Assembly: GCA_003139995.1 (NCBI GenBank)
Contig: PLIC01000132.1
Coordinates: 4,900 to 68,899 of the forward strand
Length of the DNA: 64,000 nucleotides
Source of the DNA: Candidatus Acidiflorens stordalenmirensis
GTDB lineage: Bacteria > Acidobacteriota > Terriglobia > Terriglobales > Acidobacteriaceae
Reading direction: 5' to 3'
A program made the position numbers and the translations under genes. Within the stretch, counting starts at the first letter, position 1, and every line of letters starts with the position of its first letter. This document shows, in pieces, positions 33,682 to 42,826 of the stretch. Below the pieces are notes generated by a model that did no database searches, had not been told where the DNA came from, and was given only the letters and a program-made list of their open reading frames with translations.

Positions 33682-34067
33682 GGAGCGGCTTTTCCATGGC
33701 CGTTTCGCCGGCCGCGTTGTGTTTTTTCCTTCGCCTGCGCACGGCGGTTCTCCGGTGCCGCTTTCGGACTGAGCCGCCGGTTCGCCAGGCAGTAATTCAC
33801 GCGATCCGTCGTTGCTTCGTGGACCCAGCGGTCCCGATGACATCGTTACTCCTTGGCCGCCGGCAGCTCGCGGCGACAGCGCGCCGCACCGACACAACGG
33901 TTTCCGCTTCAGCCGGGCCTTTTCACCGCAAGACGGGCAAATAGAAGCGGGCTGTTAGGAAGAATTGGCCTGATTTTAGCATCCCCGGAGTGAGAGACAG
34001 CCAAAATTCGCAGGTTGCCGATGTTGTTTCGGGTACTCTGCGGAGTCACAGATCCGGCGAGACGGCT

Positions 34068-34479
34068 TCAGACGCGAGCCCGGATTGCCCGCCTTTGGAT
34101 ATGCCCTTCGGCTCTGGTCAACGCATCGTCAAGGTCGTCGGATGGTTCGTGGGAGTTCTCTTCTTTGCACTTTGCAGCTCGAGAAGCATATTGCTGATAC
34201 CTGGTCACATCTCCGAGCATGGCGTAAAACTCTGTCAGCATGCCGATGACCCGCATTGGTGAGAACTCCGTGTCTCGTATTGCCTCGTGGTGCTGGGTGG
34301 CCCGTCGATAAGAGCGAAGGCGCTGTCAAGGGCAAAGATGTCCTGTGCAGTGCCTGAGCACCGCTTGCTTTGCCAGAGAGGTTGAGGACCAAGGCTCTGG
34401 AAATCTCATACTCCGTGAGCGCTGGCATTTTTCCGTCGAAGAGCAAACCAGTTAAGGCAAAACTAATCGCTCGTGACAT
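34068..34479 (-). pseudogene. decayed gene with frameshifts, copy 2 of a duplicated fragment
   Basis: From an ATG at 34479 the minus strand reads MSRAISFALTGLLFDGKMPA, then LTEYEISRALVLNLSGKASG. Sense then continues in another frame (AQDIFALDSAFALIDG) and finally in a third (RRATQHHEAIRDTEFSPMRV, IGMLTEFYAMLGDVTRYQQY). At least two frameshifts separate the parts. The last part matches the relic at 31544-31710. The original gene probably encoded a helical protein of about 130 residues; its family is unknown. Confidence 0.55.
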
Positions 34480-34741
34480 CGCTAGTGTTCCCGTGGAGGT
34501 GCCCTGTTACCGAGTCCAGGGTCTTCATCAGACGTTCGAGATGACCGGTGCTCAACGCCTCGCCGGGGATTCCTTTGTTGAAAACAAAGGTACTTCTCGG
34601 GTTCGTTCGGTAAAACTCTGGTGCCGACCAAAAGGAACGCCACCTCAAGGACTCCCTCAATGTGCCGGGAGAGCCGAATCGCCAAAGAGCCCTTTATAAT
34701 TAAGAGATTGAGCGATTCGGGCCAGCAACAAAGCCGGAAGC

Positions 34742-36478
34742 ATGCAATTCAGAGAAGCGCTAAAGACGATCCAGGAGAACTCATCGACGAACCGGCCAAC
34801 TTGCCGGGTACTACTGGTCACCGGGTTCACCCCGCTCCACTTGCAGACGTTCCTCCAGGCTCATTTGCAGCGCTTACTGCCGACAAAGCAGCTTGTGGTT
34901 TCTACTCGGCTCTACGGTGACCTGGCGGAAACCTTATTCGGCATCGAGTCTTCAACTGCAGACATGTGTGCCGTTGCTCTCGAATGGCCAGACCTCGATC
35001 CACGCCTCGGCTTCCGTCAACTGGGAGGGTGGGGACCCAGGGAGATCGCCGATATCCTAGTCGGCGCAGAGTCAAGACTTGTCACGATAAGGGAGAGTCT
35101 GGCTGCAGTGCCGAGTCACGTTCCGTTGGCCTTTTCACTGCCGACCCTAGCCCTGCCCCCGATCTTTCACACTCCATCGTGGCAATTGAGCGCGGCTGAG
35201 ATACGTCTTCGAAATGCCGTGGGTGAGCTTGCTCTCCGGATTAGCGAGAAACCTAACATACGATTCATCAATGCCCACAGCCAACAAGTGGCTGAGCCCC
35301 CGGCGCCTATCTTCGACTTCAAGGGTGAGCTCCTGGCTGGTTTGCCATATACAAGCTCTCACGCCGATCGACTCGGGCAGCTTCTAGCGCAAATTCTTGT
35401 ACCGGCACAACCCAAGAAGGGGTTGATTACCGATTTGGACGACACGCTCTGGGCAGGCATTGCCGGAGAAATAGGTCCACAGTCAGTTTCCTGGGACCTC
35501 GCCAGCAATACTCAGCTGCATGGTCTGTACCAGCAGCTGTTGCGGGCTTTGGCCGAACAGGGAGTGCTGATCGGGGTAGCTAGCAAGAACGATCCAGATA
35601 TCGTCGAAGCGGCCTTTCGGAGGAATGACATTTTGCTTCCGCGCGACTATGTCTTTCCTGTCGAGGTTCACTGGAATGCCAAATCGGAGTCGGTGGCAAA
35701 AATTCTGGACACTTGGAACATCGATGCCGACAGTGTTGTCTTCGTCGATGATAGTTCCAGCGAAATCGCCGAAGTGCAGGCTGCGCATCCCGGCATGGAA
35801 TGCATTCGCTTTGATGCCCAGGACTACGCCGGAGCACACAGCTTGCTCTACCGTCTCCGGGATCTCTTCGCAAAACCAACCATTACCGAAGAAGATGGCA
35901 TGCGGCGTGAGAGCCTCCGCACGGGAGGTGTTTTTCGCGCCGGGGCCCAGCAGCACGGCGCATCCTACGAAAATTTCTTACGTGAGGCGGAGTCAAAGAT
36001 CACCCCCGATTTCAACAATGCGGCGGCGAACCGGCGAAGCCTCGAACTCGTTAACAAGACCAACCAGTTCAATCTTAACGGGATTCGGTACACTGAGAGC
36101 GAATGGCACAGCAAGCTCAGTCTGCCCGGTTCGTTCTCGCTCATGGTTAGTTATCGCGACAAGTACGGACCACTCGGCGTCATTGCAACTCTCGTGGGCC
36201 AGGCGACCGATGCCGCTTTGACGGTAAACACTTGGGTGATGAGCTGCCGGGCCTTCGGGCGTCGCATCGAGCACCAGTGTCTTAAGCTTCTTTTGGAGCG
36301 CTTTCCAGCACCAGAGATCTTGTTGGAGTTTGCCCCGACGAAGCGCAACGGATATTTGCGGGAGTTTTCGGAATCGTTCCTTGGACAAAAGCCTGATGGA
36401 CCATTCAAGCTGTCGCGAACTGTCTTTCTGGAGAAGTGCCCCATGCTCTACCATCAGGTCGAAATGGATCATGACTGA
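34742..36478 (+). CDS. FkbH-like HAD-family acyl loader
   Basis: A 578-residue protein of the FkbH family (HAD subfamily IIIC). The N-terminal 200 residues resemble an SGNH-like region. The HAD motif I is ITDLDDTLWAGIAGE (Asp231-Trp237), followed by LIGVASKNDPDIVEAAF and VVFVDDSSSEIAEV (motifs II and III). The C-terminal third is GNAT-like (ESEWHSKLSLPGSFSLMVSY, LTVNTWVMSCRAFGRRIEHQ). Characterised FkbH proteins take glyceryl phosphate from 1,3-bisphosphoglycerate and load glyceryl onto an acyl carrier protein. The next gene is an ACP overlapping by eight bases, which supports this role here. Confidence 0.9.
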   Translation: MQFREALKTIQENSSTNRPTCRVLLVTGFTPLHLQTFLQAHLQRLLPTKQLVVSTRLYGDLAETLFGIESSTADMCAVALEWPDLDPRLGFRQLGGWGPREIADILVGAESRLVTIRESLAAVPSHVPLAFSLPTLALPPIFHTPSWQLSAAEIRLRNAVGELALRISEKPNIRFINAHSQQVAEPPAPIFDFKGELLAGLPYTSSHADRLGQLLAQILVPAQPKKGLITDLDDTLWAGIAGEIGPQSVSWDLASNTQLHGLYQQLLRALAEQGVLIGVASKNDPDIVEAAFRRNDILLPRDYVFPVEVHWNAKSESVAKILDTWNIDADSVVFVDDSSSEIAEVQAAHPGMECIRFDAQDYAGAHSLLYRLRDLFAKPTITEEDGMRRESLRTGGVFRAGAQQHGASYENFLREAESKITPDFNNAAANRRSLELVNKTNQFNLNGIRYTESEWHSKLSLPGSFSLMVSYRDKYGPLGVIATLVGQATDAALTVNTWVMSCRAFGRRIEHQCLKLLLERFPAPEILLEFAPTKRNGYLREFSESFLGQKPDGPFKLSRTVFLEKCPMLYHQVEMDHD

Positions 36479-36716
36479 TCTTCGTCATCGACTCGCCCAG
36501 TGTTTTTCTCTGGTGTTCCCCGGCCTCAATGAGCCGGAAGTGTATTCCGCGAGTTCTGCTTCCGTTGCGGCATGGGATTCGATGGCAGCAATAATTTTGG
36601 CCAATGTGATCGAGGAGGAATTCCAAGTAAAACTCGATTATAACGTCTTGCCGGACCTTGTCTCCTTTGACCTGATCGAAGATTACTTGAAGAGTAATGG
36701 CAATGGGACCTCGTAA
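36471..36716 (+). CDS. acyl carrier protein
   Basis: An 81-residue protein of ACP size and fold: TDLRHRLAQCFSLVFPGL, then the phosphopantetheine site SVAAWDSMAAIILANVIEEE with Ser37 in WDSM, and FQVKLDYNVLPDLVSFDLIE as helices III-IV. Its start overlaps the fkbH-like gene by eight bases, and its 3' end overlaps the MaoC-SDR gene by 20 bases, so the three are translationally coupled. It should carry the acyl group made by this module. It is not the fatty-acid ACP, as no fab genes are near. Confidence 0.9.
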   Translation: MTDLRHRLAQCFSLVFPGLNEPEVYSASSASVAAWDSMAAIILANVIEEEFQVKLDYNVLPDLVSFDLIEDYLKSNGNGTS

Positions 36717-37899
36717 CGCTGTCGTCCGTCCAGCCGCGGATCTTTGCGTAGGCTTGCGCGCGGAGTTCGAACGCGAGATTAATGAAGCCGACGTCCTGGA
36801 CTTTGCCCGTAACTGCGGCGACATGAACCCGCTTCATATTGATGTCGAATATGCGCGTTCGACTAACCTGGGAGCCCGCGTCGTGCACGGTGCTTACCAG
36901 GTTGCGCTGGCCTCCGCCATGGCCGGAATGTATCTACCCGGCAGGATCAGCTTCCTGGTTTCGTTCCATGCGCAGTTCATCCGTCCTCTGTATTTCCCTT
37001 GCCGGGCGGCGGTGCGAGGTGAAATTACGGCTTGGGACCCAGAGAACATGCGCGGTAGCCTGAGCGTTGTCGTTGCGGAGTTGCCTAGTGAAATCGTGAC
37101 AAGCCAGATTCACGTGGGCTTCACCTGCCACGAAGTTGCAACGAAGGTGCCCGGTCCTCGCACCAGCGCGGTTCGACCGTTACCCCATACCGATGCCAAG
37201 CTTGTGTTGGTCACGGGAGCCTCCGGAGGAATCGGCTCGTATTTGGTCGGAGAACTGGCCCGCGATTACTCGATTCTGGCAGTCGTGAATCGCCGCTCGC
37301 TCCCGCCGGAACTGCTTGCCCATCCTCGTGTTCTTCAGCTCAAGGTCGATCTTTCCGAACCTGAGTGCATCCCAAACATCGAGGAGATGCTGGGAGCGAG
37401 ATCTCTTTACGGAATTGTTCACGCGGCATGGCCTGGCCTTCTGCAAGGCGGTCTGCTCTCAGTTTCGCGGCAAGCGCTCGAACAGCAACTCTCCTTCGCG
37501 ACTTTCCGCACCATCGAACTGGCTCGTCTTCTGGCCAGCAGAAGCGAGAGCGAAGGTGGTCGGCTTGTAGTCCTGGGCTCTACCGCTGGTACCGAAAAGC
37601 CGTCCTTGAGCACGGCGGCTTACTCCCTAGCCAAGGCATCGCTGGAGCATACCGTAAAACTGCTGGCGCCGGAACTCGCTCTTAAGAAGATAACCATCAA
37701 TGCCGTCTCTCCCTCTCTTTTACCGGTCGGTATGAATCTCCAGGCGAACGAGCGCCAGCGTCTAATGGCAAAGGCGGCAGTGCCGCTCGGCCGGCTTTGT
37801 GAAACTACGGATGTGATGGGGGCCATCCGTTATCTGTTCTCAAGCGACGCTTCGTTTCTCACAGGTCAGACCATCGTGTTGTCGGGCGGGCAAATCTAG
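36697..37899 (+). CDS. MaoC-like hydratase fused to SDR ketoreductase
   Basis: A 400-residue two-domain protein. Residues 20-150 form a hot-dog MaoC domain with the complete hydratase motif NCGDMNPLHIDVEYA (Asp42, His47) and VVHGAYQVALASAMAG. Residues 165-400 form a short-chain reductase with the cofactor loop TGASGGIG (173-180) and the catalytic pair Tyr309/Lys313 (AAYSLAKAS), ending ASFLTGQTIVLSGGQ. Hydration of an enoyl group and reduction of a ketone on an ACP would both give or consume 3-hydroxyacyl-ACP. The fusion and its coupling to the ACP gene point to a dedicated hydroxyacyl supply. Confidence 0.9.
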   Translation: MAMGPRNAVVRPAADLCVGLRAEFEREINEADVLDFARNCGDMNPLHIDVEYARSTNLGARVVHGAYQVALASAMAGMYLPGRISFLVSFHAQFIRPLYFPCRAAVRGEITAWDPENMRGSLSVVVAELPSEIVTSQIHVGFTCHEVATKVPGPRTSAVRPLPHTDAKLVLVTGASGGIGSYLVGELARDYSILAVVNRRSLPPELLAHPRVLQLKVDLSEPECIPNIEEMLGARSLYGIVHAAWPGLLQGGLLSVSRQALEQQLSFATFRTIELARLLASRSESEGGRLVVLGSTAGTEKPSLSTAAYSLAKASLEHTVKLLAPELALKKITINAVSPSLLPVGMNLQANERQRLMAKAAVPLGRLCETTDVMGAIRYLFSSDASFLTGQTIVLSGGQI

Positions 37900-37954
37900 G
37901 ACGCTGCTCAGGGCACCCGGCCCGAAGGACAATTCGCCAACGATCGACCTTGCA

Positions 37955-38968
37955 ATGAGCGCAACACTCAGAGCCACCGAACAACACGATCTTCCAGCCC
38001 TGGCGACGTTCCTCGTCCGCGTGTACAAGTTTGAGCCTTCAGATTTTCACACCGACCAGCAGCTGCTGCAGTGGAAGTACCTCTATCCCAGGCCCGGTTG
38101 GCAAGGTGGCCGCAGCTACTTGATTGAAAGGGACGGGGACATTGTTGCTCACGCTGGTGTCTCTCCAATGTCTTTTCGTCTACCCACTGGGCAAGTCGTA
38201 AGCAGCCTCACAATCATGGACTGGGCCGCCGACTCCACGATGCCCGGGGTCGGTGTCATGCTGTTGCGCAAATTAATGGGGATGGCTCCCACATCTTTTA
38301 TCATCGGGGGGGCTCCAATCACACGCCAGCTCATACCCCGCATAGGGTTTCGTCAGGTCGGAGACGCTCTGACGCACGCCGCCTGGTTACGCCCACGGCG
38401 GGAATTTCGGACGCGCCCCCGCACGGGGAGATCCATTCTCCGCTTGGTGCACGGGTTGGCGCATCCCGTACCTATTCAGAGTCGGCTCAGTAGGCGCTGG
38501 GAATTTGTCCCGGTGAGCGAATTCGATAATTCGCTCCAGCCGATATTGAGCGACGCAAGGCGCACTTGGACGATCTGCCAGCGAACCATTGCGGACTTGA
38601 ACTATCTGCTGAAGTGTCCTCACTTGGAAGTGCGGGGGTTTTTGCTTCGGCACCAAAGCCGCCTCGGTGGTTATTTCATCATGGGAAAATCTGGCTGGGA
38701 AGCACGGCTACTTGACTTTGTTGTTGACTCAGAGGATATGAACGATTGGAAACGCGCATGTGCTGCCGTTACGAACGCAGCTTTGCTTGACCCCGAAGTT
38801 TGCCGAATTCGTGTCCTCTCTACTGTGCCGATTCTGAGCCAAGCATTGGCGTGGAACGGGTACTGGTGTCAGTACAAGGAACCCATCGCGCTTCACGATC
38901 CAGCCGATGCCATGGGCCGAGCGTTCCCTGTAAGTTTCCAACTCTTCGACGGCGACTCTGGCTATTAA
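37955..38968 (+). CDS. GNAT-family acyltransferase
   Basis: A 337-residue protein with an N-terminal GNAT domain (LRATEQHDLPALATFLVRVY, SYLIERDGDIVAHAGVSPMS, MDWAADSTMPGVGVMLLRKL, FIIGGAPITRQLIPRIGFRQ). The second half (about 200-330) looks like another degenerate acetyltransferase fold. Two-domain GNATs of this kind occur in polysaccharide clusters. In this position, between the ACP module and pseB, it is a candidate for transferring the acyl group to the amino sugar in place of PseH. That assignment is inference from position. Confidence 0.75.
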   Translation: MSATLRATEQHDLPALATFLVRVYKFEPSDFHTDQQLLQWKYLYPRPGWQGGRSYLIERDGDIVAHAGVSPMSFRLPTGQVVSSLTIMDWAADSTMPGVGVMLLRKLMGMAPTSFIIGGAPITRQLIPRIGFRQVGDALTHAAWLRPRREFRTRPRTGRSILRLVHGLAHPVPIQSRLSRRWEFVPVSEFDNSLQPILSDARRTWTICQRTIADLNYLLKCPHLEVRGFLLRHQSRLGGYFIMGKSGWEARLLDFVVDSEDMNDWKRACAAVTNAALLDPEVCRIRVLSTVPILSQALAWNGYWCQYKEPIALHDPADAMGRAFPVSFQLFDGDSGY

Positions 38969-39066
38969 GACGAACCAGCGCCTCACTCACGCTGCAAGCA
39001 TTTGCGGGTAGCACCAGCGCCTGAGTCGTGAGATACAATTCTGCGGAACCTTTCAAGAGGTAACCC

Positions 39067-40158
39067 TTGAGATTCGTCAGTCCTGCTCTGAAGCACATCG
39101 TCTTTCCCGCCTTGTCCTGGAGCGGGTACCTCCGCTACACGGCAGGTGCTGGTCCAGCGGTCGTGACATACCATGGCGTGTTCCCAGCCAGATACGAGGT
39201 CAGGAATCCGGCTTTGGACGGCAACCTAGTGCATACCGATTCGCTGCGGCGCCAGCTGCAGCTTCTGAAGAAGCGCTACCGCGTGATCTCCCCCGAAGAC
39301 TTCCTCCGTTGGTCCGAGGAAGAGCTGTCACTTCCGCCGCATTCGATATTGCTGACTTGTGACGACGCGCTGCGGAACACGCTGACGGAAATGGTTCCCA
39401 TACTGCAGGAGCTTGGCCTGTCTTGCCTCTTCTTCGCCACCGGCGCGTCCGCCGAGGAGACGCCGTCCATGCTCTGGTATGAGGAACTCTATCTGATGTT
39501 GTTGGACGCCAGCGAGTCCATCACTGTCAGCATTCCCGAAGCCGGCGTTAGCATTGGCCCAATTGCGCCGAACAGGAAACACTCGTGTTGGTGGAACTTG
39601 GTCGAACGGCTTTCGCAGTTCGATAGAGAACTCAGACGCAGATTCCTCGATCAAGTCCGCGACCAGCTCGGGCTTTCAGAAGATTGGGGAACGCGCCTCG
39701 TCGAGAATTCAACCGTGGCCTGCAGATTTCTTACGTTAGATCGAGAGGGGCTACGGCAACTGGTCGCTGCGGGAATGACGATCGGCGCCCATTCTCTCTC
39801 GCACCCGATTCTCGCGCGGGCACCCGAAGGATTGGCTTGGCGGGAGATCTCCGAAAGCCGGAGTGTTCTTGAGAAGGCTCTGGGGCTGACGGTGTGGGCC
39901 TTTGGGTATCCCTTCGGCAATGCCGCTACGGTCACAGGACGAGATTTGCGGCTGGCGGAGGAGGCAGGTTTCCGCTGCGCCTTTATGAACATCGGAGGCG
40001 GGTTTGGCGCGAAGATCAATCGCTTCGCCGTGCCGCGCGTCCACGTGACCGCCGACATGAGCTTGTTTGAGTTTGAGGCCCACATCTCGGGTTTCTACCG
40101 CTCCATGCGCAAGAGGCTGCTGGGCGGCGATGAACTGGAAGCGGTCGTGGGCGCTTAA
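39067..40158 (+). CDS. polysaccharide deacetylase family protein
   Basis: A 363-residue NodB-type protein starting with TTG at 39067, after an aagaggt site. It has VVTYHGVFPARYEVRNPALD early, LLTCDDALRNTLTEMVPILQ (the TFDD-like metal motif is CDDA here), IGAHSLSHPILARAPEGLAW (the H-S-x-x-H motif) and WAFGYPFGNAATVTGRDLRL (R-x-P-F/Y-G region). The motifs for the metal site are present (D-D, H-x3-H). It would remove N-acetyl groups from a sugar in the cytoplasm or periplasm. No signal peptide is clear. Confidence 0.9.
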   Translation: MRFVSPALKHIVFPALSWSGYLRYTAGAGPAVVTYHGVFPARYEVRNPALDGNLVHTDSLRRQLQLLKKRYRVISPEDFLRWSEEELSLPPHSILLTCDDALRNTLTEMVPILQELGLSCLFFATGASAEETPSMLWYEELYLMLLDASESITVSIPEAGVSIGPIAPNRKHSCWWNLVERLSQFDRELRRRFLDQVRDQLGLSEDWGTRLVENSTVACRFLTLDREGLRQLVAAGMTIGAHSLSHPILARAPEGLAWREISESRSVLEKALGLTVWAFGYPFGNAATVTGRDLRLAEEAGFRCAFMNIGGGFGAKINRFAVPRVHVTADMSLFEFEAHISGFYRSMRKRLLGGDELEAVVGA

Positions 40159-40425
40159 GAGCAAGCGACAAACTTTGGGCGGCAGCGACGGGTTAACCCG
40201 GGCGAGAGGCGCAACTTTTTTCTTATGAGGGGTAGCCTGCAAAGTTAGTTTGGGCCGCGGGGAATCCTCAGCTATCGGTCTTCCTCAGCTATACTAGCCA
40301 GCACAAGAACTTATCCGAAAAGCGAAGATTCTTCTGATTCAGGAAGGGTCCGATTAGGGACCGTCAAGACTGGCAGTGTGGCGCCCCGCGCGTGACTCGA
40401 AAGAAGAGATTTCGAAGGGACAAGA

Positions 40426-41430
40426 ATGGTGAATTGGCCGCAGGAATCGATACTGGTAACGGGTGGAACGGGGTCGTTTGGGAAGAAGTTTGTGGAGATC
40501 ATGCTGCGCGACTACCATCCTCAACGACTGGTGGTTTTCAGCCGCGACGAGTTGAAGCAGCATGAGATGAGAACGTCGGGCTTTGATCATCCCAGCCTGC
40601 GGTATTTCATTGGAGACGTTCGGGACGTGGACCGCTTGAAGCGCGCTCTGGCGGGCGTGACGGTGGTGGTGCACACAGCGGCACTCAAGCAGGTGCCGGC
40701 TTGCGAGTACAACCCGTTCGAAGCGATCCAGACGAATATCATGGGTGGGCGCAACGTGATTGATGCGGCCATTGATCAAGGCGTGCGCCGCATTCTGGCG
40801 CTCAGCACCGACAAGGCGGTGAATCCGATCAATCTGTACGGCGCCACCAAGCTCTGCGCGGAAAAAGTGTTTGTGCAGGCCAATGCCTATGCGGGCGCGA
40901 AAAATACGCGTTTTAGCTGCGCGCGCTACGGGAACGTGGTGGGGAGCCGCGGTAGCGTGATCCCGGTTTTTCTGGAACAGCGCCGACGCGGGAAGATCAC
41001 GATCACGGATCCGCGAATGACGCGATTCTGGCTGACGCTGGAGCAGGGCGTGAAGTTTGTGATCCGGTGCATCGAGCAGATGCACGGCGGCGAGATTTTT
41101 GTTCCGAAGATTCCGAGCATGCGGCTGGTGGACCTGGCGGAGACCGTCGCGCCCGGATGTGAGGTGGAGTACATCGGGATTCGTCCGGGAGAGAAGTTGC
41201 ATGAAGTGCTGGTCTCTGAGGACGAGTCGCGGCAAACGCTCGAAACTGAAGACATGTACGTGATACAGCCATCGCATCCGTGGTGGAAATCGGAAAACTG
41301 GGTGAATGCCAAGCCGCTTCCGGAAGGCTTTCGTTATTCAAGCGACACGAACGAACGCTGGCTGACGCGGCGTGAGTTGGAAGATTTGGTGACGCCGGAA
41401 ACTGCGGAGGCGGTGCCGACGTCCGCCTAG
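40426..41430 (+). CDS. pseB: UDP-GlcNAc 4,6-dehydratase/5-epimerase PseB
   Basis: A 334-residue SDR enzyme. It has the NAD(P) loop LVTGGTGSFGKKF (TGGTGSFG at 12-19), the PseB signature ALSTDKAVNPINLYGATKL (Asp129, Lys130, Tyr138, Lys142) and FSCARYGNVVGSRGSVIPVF. Inverting 4,6-dehydratases of this type start pseudaminic acid synthesis by making the UDP-4-keto-L-altrose-type intermediate from UDP-GlcNAc. pseC starts two bases after its stop, as in known pse operons. Length and motifs are complete. Confidence 0.95.
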   Translation: MVNWPQESILVTGGTGSFGKKFVEIMLRDYHPQRLVVFSRDELKQHEMRTSGFDHPSLRYFIGDVRDVDRLKRALAGVTVVVHTAALKQVPACEYNPFEAIQTNIMGGRNVIDAAIDQGVRRILALSTDKAVNPINLYGATKLCAEKVFVQANAYAGAKNTRFSCARYGNVVGSRGSVIPVFLEQRRRGKITITDPRMTRFWLTLEQGVKFVIRCIEQMHGGEIFVPKIPSMRLVDLAETVAPGCEVEYIGIRPGEKLHEVLVSEDESRQTLETEDMYVIQPSHPWWKSENWVNAKPLPEGFRYSSDTNERWLTRRELEDLVTPETAEAVPTSA

Positions 41431-41431
41431 C

Positions 41432-42652
41432 ATGAGCGCCTTACCCACAAAGCTGGAAACGCTCGCCATCCATGGGGGAACGCCCGTGCGGGAAACGTTG
41501 TTGCCCTACGGGCGGCAGAGTCTCAACGAAGAAGATATTCAGGCGGTCGTAGAAGTTTTGCGGTCCGACTGGCTGACGACCGGACCGAAAGTCGGCGAGT
41601 TTGAGGAGCGATTCGCAGCGTGGGTGGGAGCGAAGTGCGGGGTCAGCTTCAGTTCGGGCACGGCTGCGCTGCACGCGGCGGCCTTTGCAGCGGGACTCGG
41701 GCCGGGGGATGAGGCGATCACCACGCCCATGACTTTCTGCGCGACCGCGAATTGTGTGCTGTACCAGGGAGCGAAGCCCGTGTTCGCCGACGTGAGTGCA
41801 GACACACTGAATCTCGATCCCGGCGAAGTTGCAAAGAAGCTCTCTTCACGGACAAAGGCCATTCTTGCGGTCGACTATGCCGGGCACCCTGCGGATCTTG
41901 ATGCGCTGCTTGCGGTCACGCGGCAGCGTGGAATTCCACTGATTGAAGATGCCTGTCACGCGCTGGGCGCGAACTACCGCGGAAAGCGCGTGGGCGGCAT
42001 TTCGGATATGACCGTGTTCAGCTTTCACCCCGTGAAGCACCTGACCACCGGGGAAGGCGGTATGGTTACGACCAACGATGCGCGGCTGGCCGAGACGCTG
42101 CGGCGCTTTCGCAATCACGGCATCAGCAGCGAAGCGCGCGAGCGGCAGCAATCCGGGCAGTGGTTTTACGAGATGGTGCTGCTGGGCTTCAATTACAGGT
42201 TGACGGATATCGCTTGCGCGCTGGGACTGTCGCAGTTGGAAAAGCTGGATGTGAACCTGGCGCGGCGGCGAGAAATTGCGGCGCGATACACGGCGGCGTT
42301 CCGGGATTTGCCGGCGGTCATTGTCCCCACGGTGCGCGATGGCGTGAATCCGGCGTGGCATTTATATCCGATCCGGCTGAAACTGGAAATGTTGTTGGCG
42401 GGGCGTGGGGAAATCTTTCGAGCCCTGCGCGCGGAGAATATCGGCGTGAATGTTCACTACATCCCGGTGCATCGACATCCGTACTACCGCGAGCGCTTCA
42501 AGTCCAAGGAAGGTTATCCGGTGGCGGAGGGCACGTATGAGCGGCTGATCAGCCTGCCGATGTTTCATGCGATGACGGCGCAGGATGTGGAAGACGTGAT
42601 CCACGCGCTGCGAAAAGTTATGCTTCATTACGAAGGGGAGCGCTCGCATTAG
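41432..42652 (+). CDS. pseC: UDP-4-amino sugar aminotransferase PseC
   Basis: A 406-residue DegT/DnrJ/EryC1-family enzyme. The PLP lysine is in FSFHPVKHLTTGEGG (Lys202), with SSGTAALHAAAFAAGLGPGD, EDACHALGANYRGKRVGG and GFNYRLTDIACALGLSQL as further family motifs. PseC puts an amino group at C4 of the PseB product using glutamate. It is directly adjacent to pseB and has the typical C-terminal NVHYIPVHRHPYYRERF segment. Confidence in the assignment is high from motif and order. Confidence 0.94.
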   Translation: MSALPTKLETLAIHGGTPVRETLLPYGRQSLNEEDIQAVVEVLRSDWLTTGPKVGEFEERFAAWVGAKCGVSFSSGTAALHAAAFAAGLGPGDEAITTPMTFCATANCVLYQGAKPVFADVSADTLNLDPGEVAKKLSSRTKAILAVDYAGHPADLDALLAVTRQRGIPLIEDACHALGANYRGKRVGGISDMTVFSFHPVKHLTTGEGGMVTTNDARLAETLRRFRNHGISSEARERQQSGQWFYEMVLLGFNYRLTDIACALGLSQLEKLDVNLARRREIAARYTAAFRDLPAVIVPTVRDGVNPAWHLYPIRLKLEMLLAGRGEIFRALRAENIGVNVHYIPVHRHPYYRERFKSKEGYPVAEGTYERLISLPMFHAMTAQDVEDVIHALRKVMLHYEGERSH

Positions 42653-42826
42653 CTCGAGACCCTGCGAAAAAAATAACTTCATGCCCCTGATTTCCGCGCA
42701 CGAGCAAAGTTGCGGGCGAGAAGGGAACTGCGCTACCTTGGAAACGAAAACAAGGATACCGCATTGCTTATCCGCTCAAAGGGAGAGCGGCTGTATGCGC
42801 ATTGGCCAATCCAGGCGGGAAGAGGC

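Larger units (their letters stand above)
33432..34741. other. 1.3-kb region without an intact gene
   Basis: No complete gene is supported. It contains two adjacent perfect hairpins (33619-33681) and a decayed minus-strand gene (34068-34479). A minus-strand frame near 33.7-33.95 kb carries a CPSCGEK...CRCG zinc-ribbon-like string but has a stop just before it and no good start. Confidence 0.6.

Noticed and set aside
32697-33800. Minus-strand open frame of 367 codons running from the radical SAM gene into the gap
   Set aside because: Most of it is antisense to the radical SAM enzyme. The part in the gap shows no domain.
34695-34700. TATAAT upstream of the fkbH-like gene as a promoter
   Set aside because: No -35 box lies at a 16-18 base distance, so it is not called.
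40159-40230. Terminator after the deacetylase gene (T-run near 40217)
   Set aside because: The upstream bases do not form a stable stem next to the T-run.
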